DNA of 64,000 nucleotides from Streptomyces sp. DH-12 (GCF_002899455.1 NZ_PPFB01000001.1:5555001-5619000), one strand, 5' to 3'; shown: positions 52,465 to 63,822, counted from the stretch's first letter. Numbers and translations: made by a program. Notes: a model not told the origin generated them from the sequence alone.

Positions 52465-53895
52465 GTGATCGCCCTCTCCCTCGCCGAGATCGCAGAAGTC
52501 GTCGGCGGGCAGACGCACGACATACCGGACCCCTCCGTCCGGGTCACCGGCGAGGTGGTCCGGGACTCGCGGGAGGCGGGTCCGGGCAGCCTCTTCGTCG
52601 CCTTCGTCGGCGAGCGCGTGGACGGCCACGACTTCGCGGCCCAGGTCGTCGAGGCGGGCGCGGTCGCCGTGCTCGCCTCCCGGCCGGTCGGGGTGCCCGC
52701 GATCGTCGTGGAGGACGTCCAGGCCGCCCTCGGGGCCCTCGCCCGGCACGTCGTCGCCCGGCTCGGCGCCACCCCCGTCGCCCTCACCGGGTCGGCCGGC
52801 AAGACCAGCACCAAGGACCTCATCGCCCAGGTGCTGCGCAGCAAGGCCCCCACCGTCTTCACGCCCGGCTCCCTCAACAACGAGATCGGGCTGCCGCTGA
52901 CCGCGCTCACCGCCACCGAGGAGACGAAGTTCCTCGTGCTGGAGATGGGGGCGCGCGGCATCGGCCACATCCGCTACCTCACCGGACTGACCCCGCCGAG
53001 GATCGGCCTCGTGCTGAACGTCGGCTCCGCGCACATCGGCGAGTTCGGCGGCCGCGAGCAGATCGCCCAGGCCAAGGGCGAGCTCGTGGAGGCGCTGCCG
53101 CCGGCCGAGGAGGGGGGCGTCGCGATCCTCAACGCGGACGACCCCTACGTCCGTGCCATGGCCACCCGTACGAAGGCGAAGGTGATCTTTTTCGGAGAGT
53201 CCGGCGAAGCGGACGTCTCCGCCGAGAACGTGCGACTCACGGACAGCGGACAGCCCTCCTTCAGGCTTCACACACCCTCCGGTGCAAGTGATGTGACCAT
53301 GCGCCTGTACGGTGAGCATCACGTGTCGAACGCGCTCGCCGCGGCCGCCGTCGCCCACGAGCTGGGCATGTCCGCAGACGAGATCGCCCGCGCGCTCTCC
53401 GAGGCGGGCTCCCTCTCCCGCTGGCGCATGGAGGTCACCGAGCGACCGGACGGCGTGACGGTCGTCAACGACGCCTACAACGCGAACCCCGAGTCCATGA
53501 AGGCCGCGCTGCGTGCGCTGGCGGCCATGGGTGAAGCCTCACGGGCACGAGGGGGACGTACGTGGGCGGTGCTCGGCAAGATGGCCGAGCTCGGGGACGA
53601 GGCGCTCGCCGAGCACGACGCGGTCGGACGGCTCGCCGTCCGGCTCAACGTCAGCAAGCTCGTCGCGGTCGGGGGCAGGGAAGCCGCCTGGCTGCAACTG
53701 GGCGCATATAACGAGGGTTCGTGGGGTGAGGAGTCGGTGCACGTGTCCGACGCACAGGCGGCGGTCGACCTGTTGCGCAGCGAATTGCGCCCGGGGGATG
53801 TCGTACTCGTGAAGGCGTCCCGTTCGGTCGGGCTCGAGAGCGTGGCGCAGGCGCTGCTCGAGACCGGTGCCGAGGGTGAGGTCGCCGCCCGATGA
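52465..53895 (+). CDS. murF: UDP-MurNAc-tripeptide:D-Ala-D-Ala ligase
   Basis: 476 aa. Mur ligase with P-loop [29 protein letters not shown], and the MurF-typical [17 protein letters not shown]. It completes the cytoplasmic pentapeptide. GTG 52465 lies 4 nt after the murE stop with CAGGGA upstream. Its stop overlaps the mraY start (ATGA). Confidence 0.96.
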   Translation: MIALSLAEIAEVVGGQTHDIPDPSVRVTGEVVRDSREAGPGSLFVAFVGERVDGHDFAAQVVEAGAVAVLASRPVGVPAIVVEDVQAALGALARHVVARLGATPVALTGSAGKTSTKDLIAQVLRSKAPTVFTPGSLNNEIGLPLTALTATEETKFLVLEMGARGIGHIRYLTGLTPPRIGLVLNVGSAHIGEFGGREQIAQAKGELVEALPPAEEGGVAILNADDPYVRAMATRTKAKVIFFGESGEADVSAENVRLTDSGQPSFRLHTPSGASDVTMRLYGEHHVSNALAAAAVAHELGMSADEIARALSEAGSLSRWRMEVTERPDGVTVVNDAYNANPESMKAALRALAAMGEASRARGGRTWAVLGKMAELGDEALAEHDAVGRLAVRLNVSKLVAVGGREAAWLQLGAYNEGSWGEESVHVSDAQAAVDLLRSELRPGDVVLVKASRSVGLESVAQALLETGAEGEVAAR

Positions 53896-54965
53896 TGAAT
53901 CAGATCCTGTTCGCAGGAGTCATTGGCCTCTTCCTGACGCTGGTCGGCACGCCGCTGCTGATCAAGCTGCTCGCCCGCAAGGGATACGGGCAGTACATCC
54001 GTGACGACGGCCCGCGCGAGCACGCCAGCAAGCGCGGTACGCCGACGATGGGCGGCATCGCCTTCATCCTGGCGACGGTCGCCGCCTACTTCCTGTCCAA
54101 GGTGATCACCGGCAAACCCCCCACGTTCTCGGGTCTGTTGGTGCTCGGCCTCATGGTGGGCATGGGCCTGGTCGGCTTCCTCGACGACTACATCAAGATC
54201 GTCAAGCGGCGTTCGCTCGGTCTGCGGGCCAAGGCGAAGATGGCCGGCCAGCTGATCGTCGGCATCGCCTTCGCGGTGCTCTCGCTGCAGTTCGCGGACT
54301 CCCGCGGCAACACCCCGGCCTCCACGAAGCTGTCGTTCATCACGGACTTCGGCTGGACCATCGGCCCGGTGCTGTTCGTGCTCTGGGCGCTGTTCATGAT
54401 CCTCGCGATGTCGAACGGCGTGAACCTGACCGACGGTCTGGACGGTCTGGCCACCGGTGCCTCCGTGCTCGTCTTCGGCGCCTACACCTTCATCGGCGTC
54501 TGGCAGTTCCAGGAGTCCTGCGCCAACGGCGAGACGCTGACCAACCCGGGCGCCTGCTACGAGGTGCGCGACCCGCTCGACCTCGCCGTGGTCTCCGCCG
54601 CGCTGATGGGTTCCTGCCTCGGCTTCCTGTGGTGGAACACCTCCCCGGCCAAGATCTTCATGGGCGACACCGGTTCGCTGGCGCTCGGCGGCGTGCTCGC
54701 GGGTCTCGCGATCTGCTCGCGCACCGAGCTGCTGCTCGCCATCCTCGGCGGCCTGTTCGTCCTCATCACGATGTCGGTGGTCATCCAGGTCGGTTCGTTC
54801 CGGCTCACCGGTAAGCGGGTCTTCCGGATGGCCCCGCTCCAGCACCACTTCGAACTCAAAGGCTGGTCCGAGGTCCTTGTGGTGGTCCGCTTCTGGATCA
54901 TCCAGGGCATCTGCGTGATCGTCGGACTCGGCCTCTTCTACGCGGGATGGGCAGCGGACAAGTGA
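53892..54965 (+). CDS. mraY: Phospho-MurNAc-pentapeptide transferase MraY
   Basis: 357 aa, ten membrane helices. Catalytic motifs GFLDDYIKI (Asp-Asp), [15 protein letters not shown] and [15 protein letters not shown] are intact. It makes lipid I from UDP-MurNAc-pentapeptide and undecaprenyl phosphate. ATG 53892 overlaps murF; a second ATG follows at 53895. Confidence 0.97.
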   Translation: MMNQILFAGVIGLFLTLVGTPLLIKLLARKGYGQYIRDDGPREHASKRGTPTMGGIAFILATVAAYFLSKVITGKPPTFSGLLVLGLMVGMGLVGFLDDYIKIVKRRSLGLRAKAKMAGQLIVGIAFAVLSLQFADSRGNTPASTKLSFITDFGWTIGPVLFVLWALFMILAMSNGVNLTDGLDGLATGASVLVFGAYTFIGVWQFQESCANGETLTNPGACYEVRDPLDLAVVSAALMGSCLGFLWWNTSPAKIFMGDTGSLALGGVLAGLAICSRTELLLAILGGLFVLITMSVVIQVGSFRLTGKRVFRMAPLQHHFELKGWSEVLVVVRFWIIQGICVIVGLGLFYAGWAADK

Positions 54966-56365
54966 CCGACTGGCAGGGCAAGCACGTCACCGTCGCGGGG
55001 CTCGGCGTCTCCGGCGTCCCGGCGGCCAAGGCGCTCCACGGACTCGGCGCGAAGGTCACCGTCGTCAACGACGGCGACGACGCCCGCGCCCGCGAGCAGG
55101 CCGCGGAACTGGAGTCGCTCGGCGTCACCGTCCGTCTCGGGGACGGCGCCACCCTGCCCGACGGCACCGAACTGATCGTCACCGCGCCCGGCTGGAAGCC
55201 GGACAAGCCGCTGTTCGCGGCGGCGGACGCGGCCGGGGTGCCGGTGTGGGGCGACGTCGAACTCGCCTGGCGGCTCAGGAAGCCCGGGGCGGCGGACTGG
55301 CTCGCGGTCACCGGCACCAACGGCAAGACCACCACCGTGCAGATGCTCGCCTCCATCCTGGAGGCGGCAGGCCTGCGCACCGCCGCCGTCGGCAACATCG
55401 GCGTCTCCCTCCTCGACGCGGTCCTCGGCGACGAGGAGTACGACGTGCTCGCCGTGGAGCTGTCCAGCTACCAGCTCCACTGGGCGCCCTCCCTGCGCGC
55501 CCACTCCGCCGCCGTCCTCAACCTGGCGCCCGACCACCTCGACTGGCACGGCTCCATGGAGGCGTACGCCAGGGACAAGGGCCGTGTCTACGAGGGAAAC
55601 CGGGTCGCCTGCGTCTACAACGCGGCCGACAAGGCCACCGAGGACCTGGTCCGTGAGGCCGACGTGGAGGAGGGCTGCCGGGCGGTCGGCTTCACCCTCG
55701 GCACCCCGGGTCCCTCCCAACTCGGCGTCGTGGAGGGCCTGCTGGTCGACCGCGCCTTCGTGGAGAACCGGCACAAGAACGCCCAGGAGCTCGCCGAGGT
55801 CTCCGACGTGAAGCCGGCGGCCCCGCACAACATCGCCAACGCCCTCGCCGCGGCGGCCCTCGCGCGCGCCTACGGGGTGCCCGCGAGCGCCGTACGGGAC
55901 GGTCTGCGGAACTTCACCCCGGACGCCCACCGCATCGCGCACGTGGCCGACGTGGACGGCGTGGCCTGGGTCGACGACTCCAAGGCCACCAACACCCACG
56001 CCGCGCAGGCCTCGTTGGCCGCGTACGACTCCGTGGTGTGGATCGCGGGCGGACTCGCCAAGGGCGCCACCTTCGACGAACTCGTCGCCGCGTCGGCGAA
56101 GCGGCTGCGCGGCGCCGTGCTGATCGGCCGGGACCGCGCCCTGATCCGCGAAGCCCTCGCGCGACACGCCCCCGAAGTCCCCGTGGTCGACCTCGAGCGG
56201 ACCGACACTGGGACGATGCTCCAGGCCGTCCGGGAGGCGCGGCGGCTGGCACGCCCCGGTGACACGGTGCTGCTGGCCCCGGCCTGCGCCTCGATGGACA
56301 TGTTCGCCAACTACAACAAGCGCGGTGACGCGTTCGCACAGGCGGTGCGCGAGCTCGGCGCCTGA
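54962..56365 (+). CDS. murD: UDP-MurNAc-L-Ala:D-Glu ligase
   Basis: 467 aa from GTG 54962. [16 protein letters not shown]-terminal nucleotide fold, P-loop [22 protein letters not shown]-type [10 protein letters not shown] and [12 protein letters not shown] (C-terminal domain). It adds D-glutamate. The GTG gives a 4-nt overlap with the mraY stop, as at other junctions here; ATG 54947 five codons upstream is a possible alternative. Confidence 0.96.
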   Translation: MTDWQGKHVTVAGLGVSGVPAAKALHGLGAKVTVVNDGDDARAREQAAELESLGVTVRLGDGATLPDGTELIVTAPGWKPDKPLFAAADAAGVPVWGDVELAWRLRKPGAADWLAVTGTNGKTTTVQMLASILEAAGLRTAAVGNIGVSLLDAVLGDEEYDVLAVELSSYQLHWAPSLRAHSAAVLNLAPDHLDWHGSMEAYARDKGRVYEGNRVACVYNAADKATEDLVREADVEEGCRAVGFTLGTPGPSQLGVVEGLLVDRAFVENRHKNAQELAEVSDVKPAAPHNIANALAAAALARAYGVPASAVRDGLRNFTPDAHRIAHVADVDGVAWVDDSKATNTHAAQASLAAYDSVVWIAGGLAKGATFDELVAASAKRLRGAVLIGRDRALIREALARHAPEVPVVDLERTDTGTMLQAVREARRLARPGDTVLLAPACASMDMFANYNKRGDAFAQAVRELGA

Positions 56366-56451
56366 CCCCGGCCGCCCCGGCGCCGGGCGACCCTGGGAGG
56401 GACGCGTGGGACCGTCCGAGACCTGTTGGCCGGCGTACCGCGGAGGTCGTG

Positions 56452-57804
56452 ATGTCCAGTAGCCGTACCGGCCGGCCGCCCGTCCAGCGGGCCGCCCGGC
56501 GCCCCGTCGTGCCCCGCCCCCCGCGCGAGAATCCCCTGCGCACCCTGGTGACCCGGGCGCGCAGGGCCTGGGACCGGCCGCTGACCGCGTACTACGTCAT
56601 CCTCGGCGGCAGCCTGCTGATCACCGTGCTGGGCCTGGTGATGGTCTACTCGGCCTCCCAGATCACGGCGCTGCAGATGTCGCTGCCCGGCTCGTACTTC
56701 TTCCGCAAGCAGCTGCTGGCCGCCGTGATCGGCGCCGTGCTGCTGCTGGCGGCCTCCCGGATGCCGGTGAAGCTGCACCGGGCGCTCGCCTACCCCATCC
56801 TCGCGGGAGCCGTCGTCCTGATGGCCCTGGTGCAGGTGCCGGGGATAGGGGTCGCGGTCAACGGCAACCAGAACTGGATCGCCCTCGGCGGCTCCTTCCA
56901 GCTCCAGCCCAGCGAGTTCGGCAAGCTGGCGCTGGTGCTGTGGGGCGCCGACCTGCTCGCCCGCAAACAGGACAAGCGGCTGCTGGCCCAGTGGAAGCAC
57001 ATGCTGGTGCCGCTGGTGCCGGCCGCGTTCATGCTGCTCGGGCTGATCATGCTCGGCGGCGACATGGGCACCGCCATCATCCTCACCGCGATCCTCTTCG
57101 GCCTCCTGTGGCTGGCGGGGGCGCCGACCCGGCTGTTCGCCGGGGTGCTGGCGGTCGCCGTGGTGCTCGCCGCGATCCTCATCCGCACCAGCGAGAACCG
57201 CATGGCCCGGCTCGCCTGTCTCGGCGCCACCGAGCCGCAGACCGGTCCGGTCGACTGCTGGCAGGCCGTGCACGGCATCTACGCCCTGGCGTCCGGCGGG
57301 ATCTTCGGCTCCGGACTCGGTGCGAGTCTGGAGAAGTGGGGCGAACTGCCCGAAGCGCACACGGACTTCATCTTCGCCGTCACCGGTGAGGAACTGGGCC
57401 TGGCGGGGACGCTGTCGGTGCTCGCCCTGTTCGCCGCTCTAGGCTATGCGGGTATCCGCGTGGCCGGACGCACGGAGGACCCCTTCGTCAGGTATGCCGC
57501 GGGAGGCGTGACCACCTGGATCACGGCGCAGGCCGTGATCAACATCGGTGCGGTGCTCGGCTTGCTGCCGATCGTCGGAGTCCCGCTCCCGCTGTTCTCC
57601 TACGGCGGGTCCGCCCTGCTGCCGACCATGTTCGCCGTCGGGCTGCTGATCGCTTTCGCGCGTGAGGACCCCGCAGCGCGGATGGCGCTTGCGATGCGGC
57701 AACCCCGCTTTGGTAAAAAGCGGATCAGGGGTTCTCAGCGGCCCCGGAGATGGAACACGATGCGACGGCGTGCCCCGGGGGCGCGTTCGTCCGGAGAGCG
57801 GTGA
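56452..57804 (+). CDS. ftsW: Septal peptidoglycan polymerase FtsW (SEDS)
   Basis: 450 aa, about ten membrane helices after a Pro/Arg-rich cytoplasmic N terminus. Landmarks: VYSASQITA, NGNQNWIALGGSFQLQPSEFGKLALVLW, GGDMGTAIIL, EAHTDFIFAVTGEELGL and LPLFSYGGSALL. It polymerises glycan from lipid II with FtsI. ATG 56452 has CGGAGG 5 nt upstream. The C-terminal tail is strongly basic. Confidence 0.96.
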   Translation: MSSSRTGRPPVQRAARRPVVPRPPRENPLRTLVTRARRAWDRPLTAYYVILGGSLLITVLGLVMVYSASQITALQMSLPGSYFFRKQLLAAVIGAVLLLAASRMPVKLHRALAYPILAGAVVLMALVQVPGIGVAVNGNQNWIALGGSFQLQPSEFGKLALVLWGADLLARKQDKRLLAQWKHMLVPLVPAAFMLLGLIMLGGDMGTAIILTAILFGLLWLAGAPTRLFAGVLAVAVVLAAILIRTSENRMARLACLGATEPQTGPVDCWQAVHGIYALASGGIFGSGLGASLEKWGELPEAHTDFIFAVTGEELGLAGTLSVLALFAALGYAGIRVAGRTEDPFVRYAAGGVTTWITAQAVINIGAVLGLLPIVGVPLPLFSYGGSALLPTMFAVGLLIAFAREDPAARMALAMRQPRFGKKRIRGSQRPRRWNTMRRRAPGARSSGER

Positions 57805-57810
57805 ATTTCG

Positions 57811-58905
57811 GTGCATGTCGTACTCGCCGGCGGAGGAACCGCGGGCCACATCGAGCCCGCGCTCGCCCTCGCGGACGCGCTGCGCAGGCAGGATCCGACC
57901 GTGGGCATCACGGCCCTGGGCACGGAGCGAGGCCTGGAGACCCGTCTCGTACCCGAGCGCGGGTACGAACTGGCGCTGATTCCCGCCGTTCCGCTGCCAC
58001 GCAAGCCGACCCCCGAACTGATCACCGTCCCGGGACGGCTGCGCGGCACCATCAAGGCGACCGAGCAGATCCTGGAGCGCACCCGGGCCGACGTGGTGGT
58101 CGGCTTCGGCGGCTACGTCGCCCTGCCCGGCTACCTCGCGGCCAAGCGGCTCGGCGTGCCGATCGTCATCCACGAGGCCAACGCCCGCCCCGGCCTCGCC
58201 AACAAGATCGGTTCCCGGTACGCCGCCCAGGTCGCCGTCGCCACCCCGGACAGCAAGCTGCGCAACGCGCGCTACATCGGCATCCCGCTGCGGCACTCCA
58301 TCGCCACCCTCGACCGGGCCGCCGTACGCCCCGAGGCGCGCGCCGCGTTCGGCCTCGACCCCAACCTGCCGACCCTGCTGGTCTCGGGCGGTTCGCAGGG
58401 CGCCCGCCGGCTCAACGAGGTGGTCCAGCAGGTCGCCCCGTGGCTGCAGCAGGCCGGCATCCAGATCCTGCACGCGGTGGGCCCGAAGAACGAACTGCCG
58501 CAGGTGCAGCAGATGCCGGGCATGCCCCCCTACATCCCGGTAAGTTACCTGGACCGGATGGACCTCGCGTACGCCGCGGCCGACATGATGCTCTGCCGCG
58601 CGGGCGCGATGACCGTCGCCGAACTCTCCGCCGTCGGGCTCCCGGCCGCCTACGTCCCGCTGCCCATCGGCAACGGCGAACAGCGGCTCAACGCCCAGCC
58701 GGTGGTGAAGGCCGGCGGCGGACTGCTGGTCGACGACGCGGACCTCACCCCCGAGTGGGTGCAGCAGAACGTCCTGCCCGTGCTCGCCGACCCGCACCGG
58801 CTGTACGAGATGTCCCGCGCCGCGAGCGAGTTCGGCCGCCGGGACGCCGACGACCTGCTCGTCGGCATGGTGCACGAGGCGATCGCCGCCCGTGCCCACA
58901 GGTAG
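57811..58905 (+). CDS. murG: UDP-GlcNAc:lipid I GlcNAc transferase MurG
   Basis: 364 aa. GT28 fold: [52 protein letters not shown] and [19 protein letters not shown] with the donor-binding residues; then [13 protein letters not shown]. It forms lipid II at the inner membrane face. GTG 57811 begins 6 nt after the ftsW stop. Confidence 0.97.
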   Translation: MHVVLAGGGTAGHIEPALALADALRRQDPTVGITALGTERGLETRLVPERGYELALIPAVPLPRKPTPELITVPGRLRGTIKATEQILERTRADVVVGFGGYVALPGYLAAKRLGVPIVIHEANARPGLANKIGSRYAAQVAVATPDSKLRNARYIGIPLRHSIATLDRAAVRPEARAAFGLDPNLPTLLVSGGSQGARRLNEVVQQVAPWLQQAGIQILHAVGPKNELPQVQQMPGMPPYIPVSYLDRMDLAYAAADMMLCRAGAMTVAELSAVGLPAAYVPLPIGNGEQRLNAQPVVKAGGGLLVDDADLTPEWVQQNVLPVLADPHRLYEMSRAASEFGRRDADDLLVGMVHEAIAARAHR

Positions 58906-58930
58906 AGGCATGTGACGGAAGGCAGGGGAC

Positions 58931-59725
58931 GTGGCCGGATCGACGACCGCCGAGCGCGGTGGACGCAAGCGGGAGTCGTCCGGCCCGCCACCCGTACGAG
59001 CCGTACGGCGACGGCGTCTTCGTCTGATCATCGCATCGGCGGTCGTCCTCCTGTTCCTCGGCAGCGGCGCCTTCTGGCTGCTGTACGGCTCCGATCTGGT
59101 CCGCGTCGAGCGGGTCTCGGTGTCCGGGACCGCCGTACTGACTCCGGACCAGGTGCGCGAGGCGGCCGACGTGCCGCTCGGGGAACAGCTCGTCTCCGTC
59201 GACACCGGGGCCATCGAGAAGCGGGCCGCCGAGGCGCTGCCCCGGATCGACACCATCGACGTGGTCCGCTCCTGGCCCGACGGGATCGAGCTCGAGGTCA
59301 CCGAACGCACCGCCGTCCTCCTCGTCCGCCAGGGCGGCAGGTTCGTCGAAGTGGACGACGACGGCGTCCGGTTCGCCACCGTCGCCGAGGCGCCCGAGGG
59401 GGTGCCCGCGCTGGAGATGGACCTCTCCCGTTCCGGTTCCGCGGCGGCCAGCCTCCGCCGCTTCGGCGAGGACCGTCTGGTGCGGGAGGCGGTGCGCGTG
59501 GCCGGCTCCGTCCCCGAGTCCCTGGCGTCCGGGACCCGCAGCGTCAAGGTCCGTTCCTACGACGACATCTCGCTGGAACTGGAGGACGGCCGTACCGTCG
59601 ACTGGGGCAGCAGTGAGCAAGGGGCGCGGAAGGGGCGCGCCCTCACCGCGCTGATGAAAGCGGAGCCCGGCGCACGGCACTTCGACGTCAGCGTTCCCAG
59701 CGCCCCCGCGTCATCAGGGAGTTGA
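58931..59725 (+). CDS. ftsQ: Cell division protein FtsQ
   Basis: 264 aa. Basic N terminus, one membrane helix (LIIASAVVLLFLGSGAFWLL), POTRA domain (VRVERVSVSGTAVLTPDQVREAAD), and the FtsQ beta domain ending near VDWGSS. It anchors FtsL and DivIC in the divisome. GTG 58931 has AGGGGA upstream. Confidence 0.95.
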   Translation: MAGSTTAERGGRKRESSGPPPVRAVRRRRLRLIIASAVVLLFLGSGAFWLLYGSDLVRVERVSVSGTAVLTPDQVREAADVPLGEQLVSVDTGAIEKRAAEALPRIDTIDVVRSWPDGIELEVTERTAVLLVRQGGRFVEVDDDGVRFATVAEAPEGVPALEMDLSRSGSAAASLRRFGEDRLVREAVRVAGSVPESLASGTRSVKVRSYDDISLELEDGRTVDWGSSEQGARKGRALTALMKAEPGARHFDVSVPSAPASSGS

Positions 59726-60013
59726 CGCACATCAGCGCAGGCCAGCACCCTGGTTGGGCAGCGACACGGCTGATCACATAGGGTGAAAAGAAAAACGGGA
59801 GGTTCGGCGTGTTCGTTGAACGTGCGCCACGTGTCGACTTAGTGTCCTGTTCAGAAGACTCCAGGGAACAGACACACTGGTAACCCTAAACTTCAACGTT
59901 AGGGTTCGGGTCGGCGATACGGACCGTCCCATTCGGCATCAGTCGTCGGGTCGCGGGGCAGCAGGTGCTCCGGCGCTCCGGCGACACGTAACTCGAGGCG
60001 AGAGGCCTTCGAC
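59726..60013 (+). promoter_or_regulatory. ftsZ promoter region (288 bp)
   Basis: Likely promoter TTGAAC (59816-59821), 18 bp, TAGTGT (59840-59845). Another -10-like TAGGGT lies at 59779-59784. An inverted repeat AACCCTAA / TTAGGGTT (59882-59889, 59899-59906) follows. The motif GACAC, known as the WhiA target in Streptomyces, occurs five times on either strand at 59763, 59831, 59842, 59871 and 59983. In S. coelicolor this gap holds several ftsZ promoters, one switched on for sporulation septation. Confidence 0.75.
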
Positions 60014-61210
60014 GTGGCAGCACCGCAGAACTACCTCGCAGTCATCAAAGTCATCGGTGTCGGCGGCGGTGGTGTCAATGCCATCAACCGGATGATCGAG
60101 GTCGGTCTCAAGGGCGTCGAGTTCATCGCCATCAACACCGACGCGCAGGCGCTGTTGATGAGCGACGCCGACGTCAAGCTCGACGTCGGCCGTGAACTCA
60201 CCCGCGGACTCGGCGCCGGAGCGAACCCGGCCGTCGGCCGCAAGGCCGCCGAGGACCACCGCGAGGAGATCGAGGAGGTCCTCAAGGGGGCCGACATGGT
60301 CTTCGTGACGGCCGGTGAAGGCGGCGGCACCGGCACCGGCGGCGCGCCCGTCGTGGCCAACATCGCCCGTTCTCTCGGTGCTCTCACCATCGGCGTGGTC
60401 ACGCGCCCGTTCACCTTCGAGGGACGGCGCCGCGCGAACCAGGCCGAGGACGGCATCGCGGAGCTCCGCGAAGAGGTCGACACCCTCATCGTGATCCCCA
60501 ACGACCGGCTGCTGTCCATCTCCGACCGCCAGGTGTCGGTTCTCGACGCCTTCAAGTCGGCGGACCAGGTCCTGCTCTCCGGTGTGCAGGGCATCACCGA
60601 CCTCATCACCACCCCCGGCCTCATCAACCTCGACTTCGCCGACGTCAAGTCGGTCATGTCCGAGGCGGGTTCGGCCCTCATGGGCATCGGCTCGGCCCGC
60701 GGCGACGACCGCGCGGTGGCCGCGGCCGAAATGGCCATCTCCTCCCCGCTGCTGGAGGCGTCCATCGACGGCGCCCGCGGGGTGCTGCTCTCCATCTCCG
60801 GCGGCTCCGACCTCGGCCTGTTCGAGATCAACGAGGCCGCCCAGCTGGTCAGCGAGGCCGCCCACCCGGAAGCCAACATCATCTTCGGCGCGGTGATCGA
60901 CGACGCCCTCGGCGACGAGGTCCGGGTCACCGTCATCGCCGCCGGCTTCGACGGCGGCCAGCCGCCCGCCAAGCGGGACAACGTCCTCGGCTCCTCCTCG
61001 GTCAAGCGCGAGGAGCCCGCCCCGGCCGCCCGGCCGGAGAGCCGCCCCTCCTTCGGCTCGCTCGGCAGCGTCACGCCGAAGGAGGACCCGGAGCCGGCCC
61101 CGGCCCCCGAACCCGTGGCCGACATCCCGGCCGTCCAGCCCCCCGTCCCGCCGTCCCGGAGCTACGACAGCGCGGCCGAGGAACTGGACGTCCCGGACTT
61201 CCTGAAGTGA
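60014..61210 (+). CDS. ftsZ: Cell division GTPase FtsZ
   Basis: 398 aa. Tubulin-like: [16 protein letters not shown], the GTP-binding [15 protein letters not shown], and T7-loop [18 protein letters not shown]. The C-terminal linker is Pro/Glu-rich and ends in LDVPDFLK, the conserved peptide bound by SepF. It forms the Z ring and sporulation Z ladders. GTG 60014 follows GAGAGG. The downstream gene overlaps its stop by 4 nt. Confidence 0.98.
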   Translation: MAAPQNYLAVIKVIGVGGGGVNAINRMIEVGLKGVEFIAINTDAQALLMSDADVKLDVGRELTRGLGAGANPAVGRKAAEDHREEIEEVLKGADMVFVTAGEGGGTGTGGAPVVANIARSLGALTIGVVTRPFTFEGRRRANQAEDGIAELREEVDTLIVIPNDRLLSISDRQVSVLDAFKSADQVLLSGVQGITDLITTPGLINLDFADVKSVMSEAGSALMGIGSARGDDRAVAAAEMAISSPLLEASIDGARGVLLSISGGSDLGLFEINEAAQLVSEAAHPEANIIFGAVIDDALGDEVRVTVIAAGFDGGQPPAKRDNVLGSSSVKREEPAPAARPESRPSFGSLGSVTPKEDPEPAPAPEPVADIPAVQPPVPPSRSYDSAAEELDVPDFLK

Positions 61211-61935
61211 TAGGACAGCGCGGACACGTGAGCGGCGCGCACTTCGGCTTCACCGACCGGTGGGGCGGGGTGAGCGCCGCTCCGTATGAGGAGCTCAACC
61301 TCGGGGGCGCGGTCGGGGACGACCCCGAAGCCGTGCGCGCCAACCGGGACCTGGCCGCCAAGGCGCTCGGCGTCGACCCGGCCCGCGTGGTCTGGATGAA
61401 CCAGGTGCACGGGGCCGACGCGGTCGTCGTCGACGAGCCGTGGGGCGACCGCCCCGTGCCCGAGGTGGACGCGATCGTCACCGCGCGGCGCGGACTCGCC
61501 CTCGCCGTGCTCACCGCCGACTGCGTGCCGGTGCTGCTGGCCGACCCCGTGGCGGGCGTCGTGGCCGCGGCGCACGCGGGCCGGCCCGGACTGGTCGCCG
61601 GCGTGGTCCCGGCCGCCGTACGGGCCATGACCGGTCTGGGCGCGGACCCGGCCCGGATCGTCGCGCGCACCGGACCCGCGGTGTGCGGCCGGTGCTACGA
61701 GGTGCCCGAGGAGATGCGCGCCGACGTGGCCGCGGCCGAGCCGGCGGCGTACGCCGAGACCGGCTGGGGCACCCCGGCGGTCGACGTCGTCGCGGGTGTG
61801 CACGCGCAACTCGAGCGGCTGGGCGTCTTCGCCCGCGAGCGCTCGCCCGTGTGCACACGGGAGTCGGACGATCACTTCTCGTACCGCCGTGACCGCACCA
61901 CCGGGCGGCTCGCGGCTTATGTGTGGCTGGACTGA
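61207..61935 (+). CDS. pgeF: Multicopper-like purine nucleoside phosphorylase/oxidase YlmD (PgeF)
   Basis: 242 aa. DUF152/LACC1-type zinc site: NQVHGADAV (His), [10 protein letters not shown] (Cys) and [14 protein letters not shown] (His). Family members act on purine nucleosides, and one removes miscoupled L-Ser from UDP-MurNAc, which would fit this cluster. GTG 61207 overlaps the ftsZ stop (GTGA). Confidence 0.9.
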   Translation: MIGQRGHVSGAHFGFTDRWGGVSAAPYEELNLGGAVGDDPEAVRANRDLAAKALGVDPARVVWMNQVHGADAVVVDEPWGDRPVPEVDAIVTARRGLALAVLTADCVPVLLADPVAGVVAAAHAGRPGLVAGVVPAAVRAMTGLGADPARIVARTGPAVCGRCYEVPEEMRADVAAAEPAAYAETGWGTPAVDVVAGVHAQLERLGVFARERSPVCTRESDDHFSYRRDRTTGRLAAYVWLD

Positions 61936-61941
61936 TGGGAC

Positions 61942-62661
61942 ATGAAGGACCGTAAGGACGAACTCGCAGCGAACCTGGCGAGAGTGGAGGAGCGGATCGC
62001 CGCCGCGTGCGACGCGGCCGGTCGCGGACGTGACGAAGTGACGCTGATCGTGGTCACCAAGACCTGGCCCGCGGGCGACGTGCGCATCCTCTCCGAGCTC
62101 GGCGTGCGGCACGTCGCCGAGAACCGCGACCAGGACGCCGCCCCGAAGGCGGCGGCATGCGCGGATCTGCCCCTTTCGTGGCATTTCGTCGGTCAGCTCC
62201 AGACCAACAAAGTGCGTTCGGTGGTCGGTTATGCCGATGTCGTGCAGTCTGTCGACCGTGCCCGTCTTGTGTCGGCGCTCTCCAAGGAGGCCGTCCGGGC
62301 CGGGCGCGAGGTCGGCTGCCTCATCCAGGTGGCGTTCGACGCCGGCGTCGACGGCCGGGGCGAGCGCGGCGGCGTGGCGCCCCCGGGCGTCGCGGAGCTG
62401 GCCGACCTGGTGGCCGGGGCCGAGGGGCTGCGGCTGGACGGCCTGATGACCGTCGCACCGCTCACCGGGGAGTACGCCGGCCGTCAACAGGCGGTCTTCG
62501 AGCGGTTGATGGATCTGTCGACCGACCTGCGCCGGACCCATCCGGCTGCGAACATGGTCTCGGCAGGGATGAGCGCGGACCTCGAACAGGCCGTGGCCGC
62601 CGGAGCGACACATGTGCGCGTCGGCAGCGCGGTACTCGGAGTCCGCCCCAGGCTCGGGTAA
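61942..62661 (+). CDS. ylmE: YggS/PLPBP-family pyridoxal phosphate homeostasis protein (YlmE)
   Basis: 239 aa. PLP lysine in [15 protein letters not shown], then [32 protein letters not shown] and the phosphate-binding [28 protein letters not shown] single-domain TIM barrel without known catalysis; it controls PLP supply. In actinobacteria it is fixed between ylmD and sepF. Confidence 0.94.
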   Translation: MKDRKDELAANLARVEERIAAACDAAGRGRDEVTLIVVTKTWPAGDVRILSELGVRHVAENRDQDAAPKAAACADLPLSWHFVGQLQTNKVRSVVGYADVVQSVDRARLVSALSKEAVRAGREVGCLIQVAFDAGVDGRGERGGVAPPGVAELADLVAGAEGLRLDGLMTVAPLTGEYAGRQQAVFERLMDLSTDLRRTHPAANMVSAGMSADLEQAVAAGATHVRVGSAVLGVRPRLG

Positions 62662-62692
62662 CGTCGCCAAGAAGTCGGACCACAGCAGAAAA

Positions 62693-62698
62693 TATGGT
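62693..62698 (+). promoter_or_regulatory. -10 box (TATGGT) upstream of sepF
   Basis: Lies in the 128-bp gap between ylmE and sepF, within an AT-richer stretch (AAAATATGGTCATTT), suggesting sepF has its own promoter. Confidence 0.45.
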
Positions 62699-62789
62699 CA
62701 TTTCCGCCCAATGGCGGAGCAAGGACCCAGTGGATCGCGGGCACTTGGCGGTCGTCAGCGGATCCACCACAGAGCGGAGGACTCGAAGC

Positions 62790-63431
62790 ATGGCCGGCGC
62801 GATGCGCAAGATGGCGGTCTACCTCGGCCTCGTGGAGGACGATGGGTACGACGGCCGCGGATTCGACCCAGACGACGATTTCGAACCGGAACTCGACCCG
62901 GAGCCGGAGCGGGACCACCGGCGGCACGAGTCGTCGCACCAGTCCCACGGCGCACATCAGCCCCAAAGGGACGAAGAGGTACGAGTCGTTCACCCACCCG
63001 CGCCCCGCGAACCGGTGTCCCGTTCCGCTTCGCTGCCCGCGGAATCGCCACGCCCGGCGCGGATCGCGCCCGTGGCATCCATCACACAAGAACGCGCCAG
63101 CCTGGAGAAGAACGCACCGGTGATCATGCCCAAGGTCGTGTCGGAACGAGAGCCTTACCGGATCACCACGCTCCACCCCCGGACCTACAACGAGGCCCGT
63201 ACCATCGGGGAACACTTCCGTGAGGGCACTCCGGTGATCATGAATCTGACTGAGATGGACGACACAGACGCGAAGCGACTTGTCGACTTTGCGGCCGGTT
63301 TGGTGTTTGGTCTTCACGGCAGTATCGAGCGGGTGACGCAGAAGGTGTTCCTGTTGTCGCCTGCTAACGTCGATGTCACGGCGGAGGACAAGGCCCGCAT
63401 CGCAGAGGGCGGGTTCTTCAACCAGAGCTGA
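62790..63431 (+). CDS. sepF: Division protein SepF
   Basis: 213 aa. N-terminal membrane-targeting helix ([17 protein letters not shown]), a ~90-residue acidic, His/Pro-rich linker, and the C-terminal SepF core ([40 protein letters not shown], given by its ends). It tethers FtsZ to the membrane; actinobacteria lack FtsA. The ATG 62790 has GCGGAGG upstream. Codon usage in its first half is less GC-biased than its neighbours. Confidence 0.96.
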   Translation: MAGAMRKMAVYLGLVEDDGYDGRGFDPDDDFEPELDPEPERDHRRHESSHQSHGAHQPQRDEEVRVVHPPAPREPVSRSASLPAESPRPARIAPVASITQERASLEKNAPVIMPKVVSEREPYRITTLHPRTYNEARTIGEHFREGTPVIMNLTEMDDTDAKRLVDFAAGLVFGLHGSIERVTQKVFLLSPANVDVTAEDKARIAEGGFFNQS

Positions 63432-63479
63432 GACGCAGGACCGGACAAGAGCGGCACAGGGGAGAGGGAAGAACAGACC

Positions 63480-63770
63480 ATGAGCGTGTTCGCGCAGGTG
63501 ATCTACATCGCGCTGATGGTGTTCCTCATCGTGCTGATCTTCCGTTTGGTCATGGATTACGTGTTCCAGTTCGCCCGCTCATGGCAACCCGGCAAGGCGA
63601 TGGTGGTCGTCCTGGAGGCCACCTACACTGTCACCGATCCACCGCTGAAGCTTCTGCGGCGGTTCATCCCGCCGCTGCGTCTCGGGGGCGTGGCGCTCGA
63701 CCTGTCCTTCTTCGTACTGATGATCATCGTCTACGTCCTCATCTCGATCGTGGGCAATCTCGCGAGGTGA
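63480..63770 (+). CDS. ylmG: YggT/YlmG-family membrane protein
   Basis: 96 aa. Two membrane helices flanking a conserved loop: YIALMVFLIVLIFRLVMDYV and LDLSFFVLMIIVYVLISIV, with TDPPLKLLRRFIPPLRLGGVAL between. Encoded between sepF and divIVA in most Gram-positive bacteria; probably helps place septal or polar proteins. Confidence 0.93.
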   Translation: MSVFAQVIYIALMVFLIVLIFRLVMDYVFQFARSWQPGKAMVVVLEATYTVTDPPLKLLRRFIPPLRLGGVALDLSFFVLMIIVYVLISIVGNLAR

Positions 63771-63822
63771 CAGTGGACGATACGGTCTTGCCGACTGCCG
63801 ATGACTACGTTGAGGTGAAGAG

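Noticed and set aside
48525-52970. Very long minus-strand open frame (~1480 codons) over ftsL-ftsI-murE-murF
   Set aside because: It is antisense to four clear genes. High GC suppresses stop codons; its product is low-complexity Gly/Arg/Val/Asp-rich without domains.
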